From NCBI GenBank assembly GCA_000403295.2, contig KE159609.1:987422-1051421 (forward strand): a DNA stretch of 64,000 nucleotides, in the 5' to 3' direction. The notes under the pieces are model-generated. The model did not search any database. It was not told the origin of the DNA and was given only the letters and a program-made list of their open reading frames with translations. The DNA comes from Lachnospiraceae bacterium M18-1 (GTDB lineage: Bacteria > Bacillota > Clostridia > Lachnospirales > Lachnospiraceae). Made by a program: the position numbers and the translations under genes. The number at the start of each line of letters is the position of its first letter. Within the stretch, counting starts at the first letter, position 1. Shown in pieces: positions 1 to 8,064 of the stretch.

Positions 1-1
1 T

Positions 2-1051
2 AACCAGTGTCTCGTCTACTGCCAGCAGAATGGAGAGGATATGGCGATCATACAGCTGAAGAAGATCACTGTATCGCATCCAACCTATTTGAAGGCATAT
101 CAGCTCCTGGCGCTGCTCTATCTGCATACCAGGCAGTATGCCCAGGCACAGCAGGTCCTGACTAAGGCGAGGAAGCTGGATACGACCAACGAGATCACGC
201 TTCGCTACATGCAGGAGCTGACGCAGATTCGGGGGAAAAAAGCGAAAAAACCGGAGAATAAGGGGACAAAAAAGAAGAAAAAAAGAAAGAAAGAAACAGT
301 AGAATATAATCTGGGAAATGAGACCATCATTCAGCCGGCTCACCGGATGGTGAAAGAGCTGGCAGGAAGATTTACCCTGATGAACATCGTATTGGGCGCT
401 GCCATCGGCGCGGCGATCGTGTGGTTTCTGATCGTGCCTGCTGTGGATGAGACTAAGTCCGACAAGCGGAACAAGGAGGTTCTGGAGTACAGTGAACGGA
501 TCAATGCACTAGAAGCGCAGCTCAGCGCGGTGACCAGGACACTGGATTCTTACCGCGCGGACAGTGCGGATTCAGAGGAAGCGGTGCAGACGGCGGCCGC
601 CACGGCGGAGAGCTACGAGAATCTGATGACGGCATCGGAACAGTACAATTCGGGAAGCTATTCGGAGGATACGATTGCGGATGTGCTCCTGGCCGTTAAC
701 CGGAACGCACTCGGGGAGAGCGGACAGGAACGGTATGACGATCTGACTTCGAGCATCTACCCGACGGCCTGCAGCATCTACTATGAGTCCGGAAGCGCTT
801 CCTACAATGTTGCCAACTACGATACGGCAATCGAGGTACTTTCCAAGGTTGTGACAATGGACGAAAGCTATGAGGACGGAGGGGCGCTCCTGACGCTGGG
901 ACTTGCCTGCCTGGATAACGGGGATCCTGAGTCAGCTACAACCTATCTGAAACGGGTCAACGAACTGTTTCCGGATACAGACAATGCACAAGAGGCAAAG
1001 ACCAAGCTGGAGGAGATCGCGGCAGCGGCCAGCCAGGATACGGAACAATAA
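2..1051 (+). CDS. TPR-repeat membrane protein, 5' end outside window
   Basis: The reading frame is already open at the window edge, so this is the 3' part of a gene that begins upstream; an ATG at 41 is internal by appearance because TPR-like sequence precedes it. Visible parts in order: a TPR-like helix pair (KAYQLLALLYLHTRQYAQA), a strongly basic stretch rich in KKKKRKK, one membrane segment (ALL hydrophobic, around IVLGAAIGAAIVWFLIVP), a coiled-coil-like region, then further TPR-like repeats (NYDTAIEVLSKVV, DNGDPESATTYLKRV). The basic stretch on the N-terminal side of the membrane segment suggests a cytoplasmic N-terminus and an external C-terminal TPR domain. Such proteins usually scaffold envelope or division complexes; the specific role is unknown. 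A hairpin terminator follows. Confidence 0.8.
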   Translation, partial: NQCLVYCQQNGEDMAIIQLKKITVSHPTYLKAYQLLALLYLHTRQYAQAQQVLTKARKLDTTNEITLRYMQELTQIRGKKAKKPENKGTKKKKKRKKETVEYNLGNETIIQPAHRMVKELAGRFTLMNIVLGAAIGAAIVWFLIVPAVDETKSDKRNKEVLEYSERINALEAQLSAVTRTLDSYRADSADSEEAVQTAAATAESYENLMTASEQYNSGSYSEDTIADVLLAVNRNALGESGQERYDDLTSSIYPTACSIYYESGSASYNVANYDTAIEVLSKVVTMDESYEDGGALLTLGLACLDNGDPESATTYLKRVNELFPDTDNAQEAKTKLEEIAAAASQDTEQ

Positions 1052-1121
1052 AAGGATTGCAGATGTTGCTGCTCACGGCCTGAACGTGTACTTGCTGCAC
1101 GGTCAGCCGCCATACGAAAGA

Positions 1122-1153
1122 AAAGGATATGTAGAGGATACATGTCCTTTTTT
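1122..1153 (+). terminator. Rho-independent terminator after TPR gene
   Basis: A 12-bp stem (1122-1133 with 1139-1150, one G-T pair) with a 5-base loop is followed by a T-rich run. It ends transcription of the TPR gene before the spoIIA operon. Confidence 0.75.
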
Positions 1154-1154
1154 C

Positions 1155-1195
1155 TTGTTCTATAGGAAACTTCTCCGAATTTTCCTATAGAACAA
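1155..1195. repeat. Perfect 15-bp inverted repeat, intergenic
   Basis: TTGTTCTATAGGAAA (1155-1169) is exactly complementary to 1181-1195, with an 11-base spacer. The right half plus the following bases (1177-1208) resembles another intergenic stretch at 10186-10217, so this looks like a dispersed palindromic repeat rather than a simple terminator. Confidence 0.7.
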
Positions 1196-1337
1196 AAACC
1201 CTCCGGGGGATGCGCACTGCGGCCGCCGCAGGCGCGGGTTTCGCAAGCGAAATTACTTTGTTTCCCGGATGCGGAAGAGAACCGGAAGCGGCGCATGCCT
1301 GGCCGGGTGAAAATGTTGCGAGGAGGAGTATGAATCA

Positions 1338-1652
1338 ATGAAGTATCAGGTAGAAGAGAATTGCCTTACGATTTTTCTTCCGAAGGAGGTGGATCACCAC
1401 CAGGCGGAGGAGATACGGAAGGATGCGGATGCGATGATTGAACGCAACCATATCAAATATGTGATTTTTGACTTTGGGGAGACAGAATTTATGGATAGTT
1501 CGGGGATCGGTGCAGTCATGGGAAGATACCGCCTGGTCCATCTGATCGGCGGCGAAGTGTGGGGCGTCCATGCAAATGCCAGGATCAAGAAGATTCTGAT
1601 GATGTCAGGAGTTACAAAAATTATGCAGATATATGAGGAGGATCAGAGATGA
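1338..1652 (+). CDS. spoIIAA: Anti-sigma F factor antagonist SpoIIAA
   Basis: A STAS-domain protein of 104 residues, the usual family length. The phosphorylation motif MDSSGIG is at residues 52-58; in the family a serine here is phosphorylated by SpoIIAB, and the dephosphorylated form releases sigma F by binding SpoIIAB. It is the first gene of the three-gene spoIIA operon and overlaps spoIIAB by 4 bp (ATGA). An AGGAGG site at 1321-1326 serves the start; it is rather far (11 bases), and an ATG at 1330 between them opens a frame that stops after three codons. I could not identify a convincing sigma-H promoter upstream. Confidence 0.95.
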   Translation: MKYQVEENCLTIFLPKEVDHHQAEEIRKDADAMIERNHIKYVIFDFGETEFMDSSGIGAVMGRYRLVHLIGGEVWGVHANARIKKILMMSGVTKIMQIYEEDQR

Positions 1653-2104
1653 GAGACACAAATGAAATGGAAGTCATATTTGACAGCTGTTCTTCGAATG
1701 AAAGGTTTGCGCGTGTCGCCGTGGCATCCTTTTTGACCCAGCTCAATCCTACGGTAGAGGAGGTATCCGATGTAAAAACGGCGGTCTCCGAGGCGGTCAC
1801 CAATTCCATCATCCATGGCTACGACCAGGAGATACATAAGATCACAGTCAGATGCCGTATTGAGCAGAACCGGTTTGCAGTGACCGTGAAGGATACGGGG
1901 AAGGGGATTGAGGATGTTGCCCAGGCGATGATGCCCATGTATACGACCCGGCCGGAGCTGGACCGGTCCGGAATGGGATTTTCATTTATGGAGGCGTTTA
2001 TGGATAAGGTGGAGGTGGAATCAGCGCCGGGCGAAGGGACTACGGTCCGTATGGAGAAAACAATCGGAAAAGGAAGGAATCTATGGACCACACAATCGCT
2101 TTAA
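1649..2104 (+). CDS. spoIIAB: Anti-sigma F factor / serine kinase SpoIIAB
   Basis: A GHKL-type ATPase of 151 residues. It shows the N-box (EAVTNSIIHGY), the G1 box (DTGKGI) and the G2 region (GMGFSFM) of anti-sigma kinases. In the forespore programme it binds sigma F and phosphorylates SpoIIAA. Its start overlaps the spoIIAA stop and its end overlaps the sigF start by 22 bp, so the three proteins are translationally coupled, as expected for partners that need fixed stoichiometry. Confidence 0.95.
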   Translation: MRDTNEMEVIFDSCSSNERFARVAVASFLTQLNPTVEEVSDVKTAVSEAVTNSIIHGYDQEIHKITVRCRIEQNRFAVTVKDTGKGIEDVAQAMMPMYTTRPELDRSGMGFSFMEAFMDKVEVESAPGEGTTVRMEKTIGKGRNLWTTQSL

Positions 2105-2802
2105 TTCAAAAGGCTCACGAAGGAGACAAGGAAGCAAGAGAGCAGCTTGTGAAGGACAATGTGGGGCTGGTCTGGAGCGTGGTAAAGCGGTTCTACGGCC
2201 GGGGCACGGATGCGGAGGATCTGTTTCAAATCGGCAGTATCGGGCTTCTTAAGGCGATTGACAAATTTGATCTCTCCTATGACGTCCGGTTTTCGACCTA
2301 TGCGGTGCCCATGATATCCGGCGAGATCAAAAGGTTTCTGCGGGATGACGGCATGATCAAGGTGAGCCGTTCCTTGAAAGAACTGTCCTATAAGCTATTT
2401 CAGGCCAGGGAGGAAATGACTGCGAAGCTTGGCAGGGAGCCGACCCTGGAAGAGCTTTCCCAGGAACTGAAGGTAGAAAAGGAGGAAATTGTCCAGGCGA
2501 TGGAAGCTGGAGGGGAGGTGGAATCAATCTACAAACCTATCCATCAGAAGGAGGGGAGCGAGATCCGGCTGATGGACAAGCTGGAGGAGAAGGAGAGACA
2601 GGAGGAGAAGATACTGGACAACATGCTCCTGCAGCAGCTATTGGCTACTCTGGACAAGGAAGAACGGCGCCTGATCTACCTGCGGTATTTTCAGAATCAG
2701 ACACAGTCGGCGGTGGGAAAGAAGCTGGGGATCTCGCAGGTGCAGGTTTCCCGGATGGAAAAAAAGATCATGGAGGCGCTGCGGCGGGAGGGAAGCTGTT
2801 GA
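2083..2802 (+). CDS. sigF: Sporulation sigma factor SigF (SpoIIAC)
   Basis: A sigma-70 family protein of 239 residues with region 2 (GRGTDAEDLFQIGSIGLLKAID, FSTYAVPMISGEIKRFLRD) and region 4 (LIYLRYFQNQTQSAVGKKLGISQVQVSRMEKKI). The order and overlaps with spoIIAA and spoIIAB identify it as the first forespore-specific sigma factor. The ATG at 2083 lies inside spoIIAB. Confidence 0.95.
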   Translation: MDHTIALIQKAHEGDKEAREQLVKDNVGLVWSVVKRFYGRGTDAEDLFQIGSIGLLKAIDKFDLSYDVRFSTYAVPMISGEIKRFLRDDGMIKVSRSLKELSYKLFQAREEMTAKLGREPTLEELSQELKVEKEEIVQAMEAGGEVESIYKPIHQKEGSEIRLMDKLEEKERQEEKILDNMLLQQLLATLDKEERRLIYLRYFQNQTQSAVGKKLGISQVQVSRMEKKIMEALRREGSC

Positions 2803-2821
2803 TAAAAGAGACCATTCAGGT

Positions 2822-2850
2822 GTATATTTTTGAGGGTTTCTCAGATACTA
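2822..2850 (+). promoter_or_regulatory. Probable forespore (sigma F/G) promoter for spoVAA genes
   Basis: GTATA (2822-2826), a 17-base spacer and GATACTA (2844-2850) fit the general sigma-F/sigma-G pattern. The same heptamer GATACTA is used in the promoter of the inverted spoVAC gene at 4728-4757, which supports the assignment. Confidence 0.6.
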
Positions 2851-2960
2851 CAATATATAGGCGGCAAAGGATTTGACATTTTCACAGGATACGTGTATCA
2901 CCTATGGGTGTGCACCAGTTCCCGCGGTCTATATATCAAGAGAAAGGACAGGTGGCTGTA

Positions 2961-3122
2961 ATGGAAGAGGGAAGAAGAAAGATAAGGATATGTCTGATGA
3001 GCGTTGTCCTGGCGGCAGTGGTGATCGGAATTTTTTATTATTACTATCATGACGCGGAGGCGGTTTCCAACAGCACGGGAACGCTGATCAGAAGGCCGGG
3101 TACACAATATCATGTCTGCTAA
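2961..3122 (+). CDS. Small single-pass membrane protein between sigF and spoVAA
   Basis: This is a 53-residue protein if translation starts at the ATG at 2961, which has a purine-rich site (AGAAAGGACAGG) upstream; an earlier ATG at 2904 has no such site. After a basic start (EEGRRKIR) comes one membrane segment (ICLMSVVLAAVVIGIFYYYY) and a short polar tail. It ends inside the first codons of spoVAA (overlap 3112-3122). I do not recognise a family. Position downstream of a forespore promoter suggests a spore role, but that is inference, and a non-coding leader cannot be excluded. Confidence 0.5.
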   Translation: MEEGRRKIRICLMSVVLAAVVIGIFYYYYHDAEAVSNSTGTLIRRPGTQYHVC

Positions 3123-3777
3123 TCAGGAAACGGTCTATATCAAAGGCGAGCGGGATGTGGAGCTCACGAAAACGGATGTCACGCTGGGAGATATCCTGAC
3201 TCTGGAATGCAGCAATAAGGCTATGATTCCGAAGCTGAAAGTGCTTAAGATCCTGAAAATTCCAGATCAGGGGAAGCACAGGTATGTGATCTCCATATTA
3301 AAGATCATTGCCTGTATCCATGAAAAATATCCGGGCGTGGACATCCAGAATATGGGAGAGACAGATATTATTGTGACCTACGAGGACCAGAAAACGCCGG
3401 GTTTGGCAGTGCATCTTATTAAGACGGTGTTTGTGGCGATGCTGACCTTTGCGGGCTCTGGCTTCGCGATCATGGCATTTAACAACGACGCGTCGGTTTC
3501 TGATCTGTTTTCCCAGATGTATGAGTTTATTATGGGATCCAAGTCGGATGGATTTTCGATCATGGAGGTCAGCTATTCCGTAGGCATCACGATCGGGATC
3601 CTGGTATTTTTTAATCATTTCGGCAAGAAGAAATTTACGGTGGATCCTACGCCTTTGGAAGTGCAGATGCGGGTCTATGAAAATGAAATTCAGACCACTC
3701 TGATTGAAAATGCCTCAAGAAAGGGGGCGGAGCTGGATGTGGGTACGGCATATCCTTCTGGGAATCATCGGTCTTAG
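3112..3777 (+). CDS. spoVAA: Stage V sporulation protein AA
   Basis: A 221-residue protein close to the family length (about 206). It has a soluble N-terminal part with beta-rich repeats (VTLGDILTLECS) and two hydrophobic segments (HLIKTVFVAMLTFAGSGFAI and VGITIGILVFFNHF). SpoVAA belongs to the spore inner-membrane SpoVA set that handles dipicolinic acid. Its end overlaps spoVAB by 41 bp, so the two are co-translated. Confidence 0.85.
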   Translation: MSANQETVYIKGERDVELTKTDVTLGDILTLECSNKAMIPKLKVLKILKIPDQGKHRYVISILKIIACIHEKYPGVDIQNMGETDIIVTYEDQKTPGLAVHLIKTVFVAMLTFAGSGFAIMAFNNDASVSDLFSQMYEFIMGSKSDGFSIMEVSYSVGITIGILVFFNHFGKKKFTVDPTPLEVQMRVYENEIQTTLIENASRKGAELDVGTAYPSGNHRS

Positions 3778-4153
3778 TTCCGGGGTAGTCATTGCGGGGG
3801 GCTTGTTTGCTCTGATCGTCGAACTGGGCGTGATCGCAGACTTTGCAGACCGGACCCATACGGCGGATAAGATCCTTCTTTATGAGGACTGCGCCGCGTT
3901 GGGCGGCGTTGCGGGAAACCTGATATCAATTTTCCGCCCTCAGATGGGATATCTGGGATTTCTGCTTCCGGTGTTCGGGCTCCTGGCCGGAATATTTGTA
4001 GGCTGCTGGGCCATGGCCCTTGCAGAGGTGCTGAATGTATTTCCTATTTTTATCCGAAGGCTGAAGATCGTGCGCTACAGTGTGGCTTTTATCCTCAGCA
4101 TGGCTCTCGGGCGCGGACTGGGGGCATTTGTATATCTACTGAAACGATGGTAG
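3737..4153 (+). CDS. spoVAB: Stage V sporulation protein AB
   Basis: A membrane protein of 138 residues with about four hydrophobic segments (ILLGIIGLSSGVVIAGGLFA; MGYLGFLLPVFGLLAGIFVG; AFILSMALGRGLGAFVYLL), as in the SpoVAB family. The start is placed at the ATG at 3737 because AAAGGGGGCGGAG lies just upstream; an in-frame ATG at 3704 lacks a good site. It lies inside the end of spoVAA. Confidence 0.85.
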   Translation: MWVRHILLGIIGLSSGVVIAGGLFALIVELGVIADFADRTHTADKILLYEDCAALGGVAGNLISIFRPQMGYLGFLLPVFGLLAGIFVGCWAMALAEVLNVFPIFIRRLKIVRYSVAFILSMALGRGLGAFVYLLKRW

Positions 4154-4190
4154 TCATTAGTTGGGAACAGTGAAGCAAAGACTGATAGAA

Positions 4191-4221
4191 GGGCAGGTAT
4201 CCGGCTGGTTACCTGCCCTTT
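4191..4221. terminator. Bidirectional terminator between spoVAB and spoVAC
   Basis: GGGCAGGTA (4191-4199) pairs exactly with TACCTGCCC (4210-4218), followed by a short T run. It sits between two convergent genes and would serve both. Confidence 0.65.
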
Positions 4222-4252
4222 GAATATGATCCTATACAGAATACGTCCGTAT

Positions 4253-4711
4253 TTACATGATTCCCCACAGCCAGTACAAAAAGCCCAGCACCCAGGTGGT
4301 AAAGATGCCGTATAGTATAACGGGGCCTGAGATGGTAAAGATTTTGCAGCCAATTCCGAATACCTGTCCTTCCTTTTTGTATTCGATGGCCGGGGCAGCA
4401 ACGGAATTGGCAAATCCGGTAATCGGCACCAGCGCGCCGGCGCCTCCCCATTTTGCGATCTTTGGATAGACATTCATTCCGGTCAGGATGATGCTGAGAA
4501 GGATCAGCAGGAGGGAAGTCCATCCGCTGCAGGCATCCTTGGAGAAATCCCGTAATTGGCAGTAATTATAGATCAGCTGTCCTGCGGTGCAGATAATTCC
4601 GCCTGTGACAAATGCCTTTCCCATATTCAGCCAGATATTATGGACCGGTGTTTTTTGCTTTACATAATTTTCATATTGCTTTTCCTGTTTTATTTTTTGT
4701 GTTTTATCCAT
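4253..4711 (-). CDS. spoVAC: Stage V sporulation protein AC, inverted
   Basis: A 152-residue membrane protein. It shows SpoVAC features: a charged N-terminus (MDKTQKIKQEKQYENYVKQ), then several membrane segments with the conserved GGAGALVPITGFANSV stretch and the end WVLGFLYWLWGIM. SpoVAC acts with SpoVAD and SpoVAE in dipicolinate movement across the spore inner membrane. The oddity is orientation: it runs opposite to the rest of the spoVA genes, between spoVAB and spoVAD, and carries its own forespore-type promoter. Confidence 0.9.
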   Translation of the reverse strand: MDKTQKIKQEKQYENYVKQKTPVHNIWLNMGKAFVTGGIICTAGQLIYNYCQLRDFSKDACSGWTSLLLILLSIILTGMNVYPKIAKWGGAGALVPITGFANSVAAPAIEYKKEGQVFGIGCKIFTISGPVILYGIFTTWVLGFLYWLWGIM

Positions 4712-4727
4712 ATTCTCACCTCATGAA

Positions 4728-4757
4728 TAGTATCTGGAAAATATAAGATCTTATTCA
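4728..4757 (-). promoter_or_regulatory. Sigma-G/F-type promoter of spoVAC
   Basis: On the minus strand TGAATA (4757-4752), a 17-base spacer and GATACTA (4734-4728) match the sigma-G pattern (TGAATA / CATACTA) except at one base. It lies 17 bases before the spoVAC start codon, so the leader is very short. Confidence 0.7.
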
Positions 4758-4763
4758 GAACTG

Positions 4764-4794
4764 TGAATAAAATCCTGCTGATTTTCTTATACTG
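4764..4794 (+). promoter_or_regulatory. Probable sigma-G/F promoter of spoVAD-spoVAE
   Basis: TGAATA (4764-4769), 18-base spacer, TATACTG (4788-4794). The -10 is weaker than the spoVAC one, but it is a divergent pair with it, and spoVAD-spoVAE need forespore expression. Confidence 0.5.
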
Positions 4795-4849
4795 ATAGAA
4801 AATCCGGCGATACAGACAGGAAAAATCGGATTGGAAATGAGGAATTGGC

Positions 4850-5887
4850 GTGGGACAGGAATTGGAAATAAAAATGAATCAGATCAAAGGAGCTCAGAGT
4901 ATCAGCTTTGAGGTTTCCCCTTATATAATCAGCAGTGGTTCCGTTGTTGGAAGCAAGGAGTCGGAAGGACCTCTTGGAAAATTATTTGACATGTCCAACC
5001 AGGACGACCTGTTTGGGGCAAAGACCTGGGAGGAAGCAGAAAGCAATATGCAGAAGGAAGCATGTGTACTTGCTCTTGGAAAGGCACATGTAAAGCCGGA
5101 GTCAGTCCGGTTTTTATTCGGCGGGGACCTGCTCCGGCAGGGAATCGCCACATCTATGGGGGTAGAATCTTTCCAGATTCCGCTGTTCGGGCTCTACGGG
5201 GCCTGCTCTACTTCCGGAGAGGCGCTGGCGCTGAGCGCCATGAGCGTGGCTGCAGGATACGGGGACTGTATGCTTGCCGTCACCTCCAGTCATTTCGGAA
5301 GCGCGGAGAAAGAGTTCCGCTTCCCGCTGGGGTACGCAAACCAGCGTCCCCTGTCGGCCCATTGGACAGTGACGGGAAGCGGCGCGTTCCTGGTGGGGAC
5401 AGCGAAGAGCCATGTGCGTATCTCCGGTGTGACCGTGGGAAAGATCGTGGATTATGGCTTGAAAGATTCACAGAACATGGGAGCCTGCATGGCTCCGGCC
5501 GCTATGGACACGATCGTCCAAAATCTGCAGGATTTTGGAAGGTCTGTGGAGGACTATGATAGGATCATCACAGGAGATCTGGGATATGTAGGACAGGATA
5601 TCCTGTTTGACCTTGTACAGGAAAAGGGCTATGATATCCGGGTCAAACATATGGACTGCGGAATGGTGATCTTTGACCAGAAAACACAGGATACCCATGC
5701 CGGAGGAAGCGGCTGCGGCTGTGCGGCTGTGACGCTGGCTTCCTATATTCTGCCGAAGCTCAGGAAGGGCGAATGGAAACGTGTGCTTTTCGTGCCCACG
5801 GGAGCTCTGCTGTCAACAGTAAGCTTTAATGAAGGGGCCAGCGTCCCAGGGATCGCTCATGGGATCGTGCTGGAGCATGTAAACTGA
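4850..5887 (+). CDS. spoVAD: Stage V sporulation protein AD
   Basis: A thiolase-fold protein of 345 residues, normal for SpoVAD, which in Bacillus binds dipicolinic acid during spore formation. Recognisable stretches include GLYGACSTSGEALALSAMSV and the C-terminal FVPTGALLSTVSFNEGASVPGIAHG. The start is taken as GTG at 4850, preceded by a TGAGG site; an ATG at 4874 is an alternative. spoVAE follows after 27 bp, so the two form one transcript. Confidence 0.92.
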   Translation: MGQELEIKMNQIKGAQSISFEVSPYIISSGSVVGSKESEGPLGKLFDMSNQDDLFGAKTWEEAESNMQKEACVLALGKAHVKPESVRFLFGGDLLRQGIATSMGVESFQIPLFGLYGACSTSGEALALSAMSVAAGYGDCMLAVTSSHFGSAEKEFRFPLGYANQRPLSAHWTVTGSGAFLVGTAKSHVRISGVTVGKIVDYGLKDSQNMGACMAPAAMDTIVQNLQDFGRSVEDYDRIITGDLGYVGQDILFDLVQEKGYDIRVKHMDCGMVIFDQKTQDTHAGGSGCGCAAVTLASYILPKLRKGEWKRVLFVPTGALLSTVSFNEGASVPGIAHGIVLEHVN

Positions 5888-5914
5888 TCTGTTACATCGA
5901 AGGAGGAAAAGAAA

Positions 5915-6271
5915 GTGGATTATGTAAAAGCATTTTTAATCGGAGGGCTGATCTGTGCGTTGGTGCAGATCTTACTGGACCGCACCAAGCTGATGCCGGG
6001 AAGGATCATGGTACTGCTGGTATGCGGCGGAGCTGTTCTTGGCTTCTGTAACATCTATAAGCCGTTTCAGGATTTTGCCGGGGCCGGGGCAAGCGTTCCG
6101 CTGCTGGGATTCGGCAACGTGCTGTGGCAGGGGGTGAAAGAAGCCGTGGATAAAAGCGGGTTCCTGGGAATCTTCCAGGGAGGTTTCAAGGCAAGTGCGG
6201 TAGGAATATCCGCGGCGCTTGTGTTTGGCTATCTGGCATCCGTAACCTTTGAACCAAGGATGAAAAAATAA
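5915..6271 (+). CDS. spoVAE: Stage V sporulation protein AE (AEb type)
   Basis: A 118-residue membrane protein with about four hydrophobic segments and the conserved stretch FAGAGASVPLLGFGNVL, typical of SpoVAEb. The start is GTG with a strong AGGAGG site. It is paired with spoVAD; together with SpoVAC these are the core of the dipicolinate channel. No spoVAEa or spoVAF follows. Confidence 0.9.
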   Translation: MDYVKAFLIGGLICALVQILLDRTKLMPGRIMVLLVCGGAVLGFCNIYKPFQDFAGAGASVPLLGFGNVLWQGVKEAVDKSGFLGIFQGGFKASAVGISAALVFGYLASVTFEPRMKK

Positions 6272-6388
6272 AACAGAACTTTACGTTTGCTCGTTTATTA
6301 TAGGAGAAAATGGAAGTTCCTGTTGCTTTTTACCGGGGATAATGTTATGTTGTTCGTGTAGCGTTTTTTACCAGGGAGGAAAAAGCAT

Positions 6389-8023
6389 ATGGATTATGTA
6401 AACATTATCATCCCTTTTATCGGGGGACTGGGCATGTTCATTTACGGCATGCAGATTATGGCGCAGGGGCTGGAGAATGCCGCCGGCAATAAAATGAAAA
6501 CCATGCTGGAGGCTCTGACGAGAAATAAATTCTTTGGAGTGCTCCTGGGTGCATTGATCACGGCAGTGATCCAGAGTTCTTCTGCGACTACGGTCATGGT
6601 GGTGGGTTTTGTAAACGCAGGGATTATGAGCCTGAATCAGGCGATGGGCGTCATCATGGGCGCCAATATCGGTACAACAGTAACCGGATGGCTGGTATCC
6701 AGTGTGGAGTGGGCCAAGTTTTTGAGTCCGGGCAATCTGGCTCCGGTGGCGATCATGCTGGGCGTGATCGTGATGCTGACGGGAACGAGGCGTTCTACTA
6801 AGGATATTTCCAGTATTATCATCGGTTTCGGACTTCTTTTTGTGGGAATCACGACTATGTCGGCTTCTGTTGCTCCTCTGCAGGATTCGGAAGGCTTCCG
6901 CAATTTGTTCATTACTCTGGGACATAACCCGTTCCTGGGGATTATAGCCGGTGCGGTGGTGACGGCAGTGATCCAGAGTTCTTCCGCGTCTGTAGGTATC
7001 CTGCAGAGCCTCTCTGCCGCAGGACTGGTTCCCTTTAACGCGGCAGTGTATATCATCATGGGCCAGAATATCGGTACCTGTGTGACGGCGATCATGTCCA
7101 GTATCGGTGCAAAGAAGACCGCAAAGACGGCGGCTGTGATGCATCTTTTATTCAACATCATTGGTACGGTGCTGTTCAGCGCCCTGGCCATTGTGTTGTT
7201 CAAGGTAGTATTCCCGACAGCGGGGAACGGTATGATCACGCAGACGGAGATCAGTACGGTGCATACGATCTTCAATATCGGTACGACAGTGCTCTTGTTC
7301 CCGGTATCCGACCTGATCATTAAGATGGCGAAAAAGCTGGAACGGGAGGATGATAAGGACAACGATGAGAGCAAAGTGCTTCTGGACGAGCGTATGCTGG
7401 AGACTCCGGGGATTGCCCTGCAGTCTGTAGTCAGCGAGATTGCCAGAATGGGAAATATTGTTGTGAGGACCGCGGACCGGGCGGAAGAGGTCATGTTTTC
7501 GAAGGATGACCGGCAGATCCGTAAGATCCGGGAAGAGGAAAAAACAGTGGACAGCCTGTGCAGCGGAATCACAGGGTATGTAGTCCGGTTAAGCTCTCTG
7601 TCGCTGAATGAAAAGGAGCATCAGCATGTGGCAAGCCTGCTGCAGACCTTATCTGACATGGAGCGGATCAGTGACTACTGTGAAAATATTTCTGAATTTG
7701 CAGAGACTTTGTCTGATCGGAAAGCAGAATTTTCTGAAAAGGGCACTGCGGAGCTGAGGGAGATGATCCGCGTCTGCCTGGACAGCTATCGGTATGCCGC
7801 AGAGGCATTTGCGGAAAATAATAAGGAAAAGGCGCTGAAGGTGATCGAGAAAGAAAGCCAGGCGGACGACCTGGAGATCCAGCTCCGCTCAGCGCATATG
7901 AAGCGGCTGGCGAATAACCAGTGCAATACAGACGCAGGTATCGTATATCTGGATGCACTTGTCTGCCTGGAACGTATCTCTGACCACTCCAGGAACATTG
8001 CGGAAGAGATTCTGATGGGCTGA
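6389..8023 (+). CDS. Na/Pi cotransporter with C-terminal PhoU-like domain
   Basis: A 544-residue NptA/PNaS-family transporter. It has two inverted-repeat signature motifs, QSSSATT at about residue 62 and QSSSAS at about residue 196, each within hydrophobic segments, then a cytoplasmic PhoU-like helical domain from about residue 345 (ISDYCENISEFAETL, ISDHSRNIAEEILMG). The family imports phosphate with sodium. A strong AGGGAGGAAAAAG site precedes the ATG. It is followed after 41 bp by a two-component system and then by a polyphosphate polymerase gene, which supports a phosphate role. Confidence 0.9.
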   Translation: MDYVNIIIPFIGGLGMFIYGMQIMAQGLENAAGNKMKTMLEALTRNKFFGVLLGALITAVIQSSSATTVMVVGFVNAGIMSLNQAMGVIMGANIGTTVTGWLVSSVEWAKFLSPGNLAPVAIMLGVIVMLTGTRRSTKDISSIIIGFGLLFVGITTMSASVAPLQDSEGFRNLFITLGHNPFLGIIAGAVVTAVIQSSSASVGILQSLSAAGLVPFNAAVYIIMGQNIGTCVTAIMSSIGAKKTAKTAAVMHLLFNIIGTVLFSALAIVLFKVVFPTAGNGMITQTEISTVHTIFNIGTTVLLFPVSDLIIKMAKKLEREDDKDNDESKVLLDERMLETPGIALQSVVSEIARMGNIVVRTADRAEEVMFSKDDRQIRKIREEEKTVDSLCSGITGYVVRLSSLSLNEKEHQHVASLLQTLSDMERISDYCENISEFAETLSDRKAEFSEKGTAELREMIRVCLDSYRYAAEAFAENNKEKALKVIEKESQADDLEIQLRSAHMKRLANNQCNTDAGIVYLDALVCLERISDHSRNIAEEILMG

Positions 8024-8064
8024 TCCGGAGGAAGGATTTATATCGAAAAAAAGCAAGGAGCATT

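Noticed and set aside
1230..1337. Sigma-H promoter of the spoIIA operon
   Set aside because: No AGGA...GAAT pair with proper spacing could be found.
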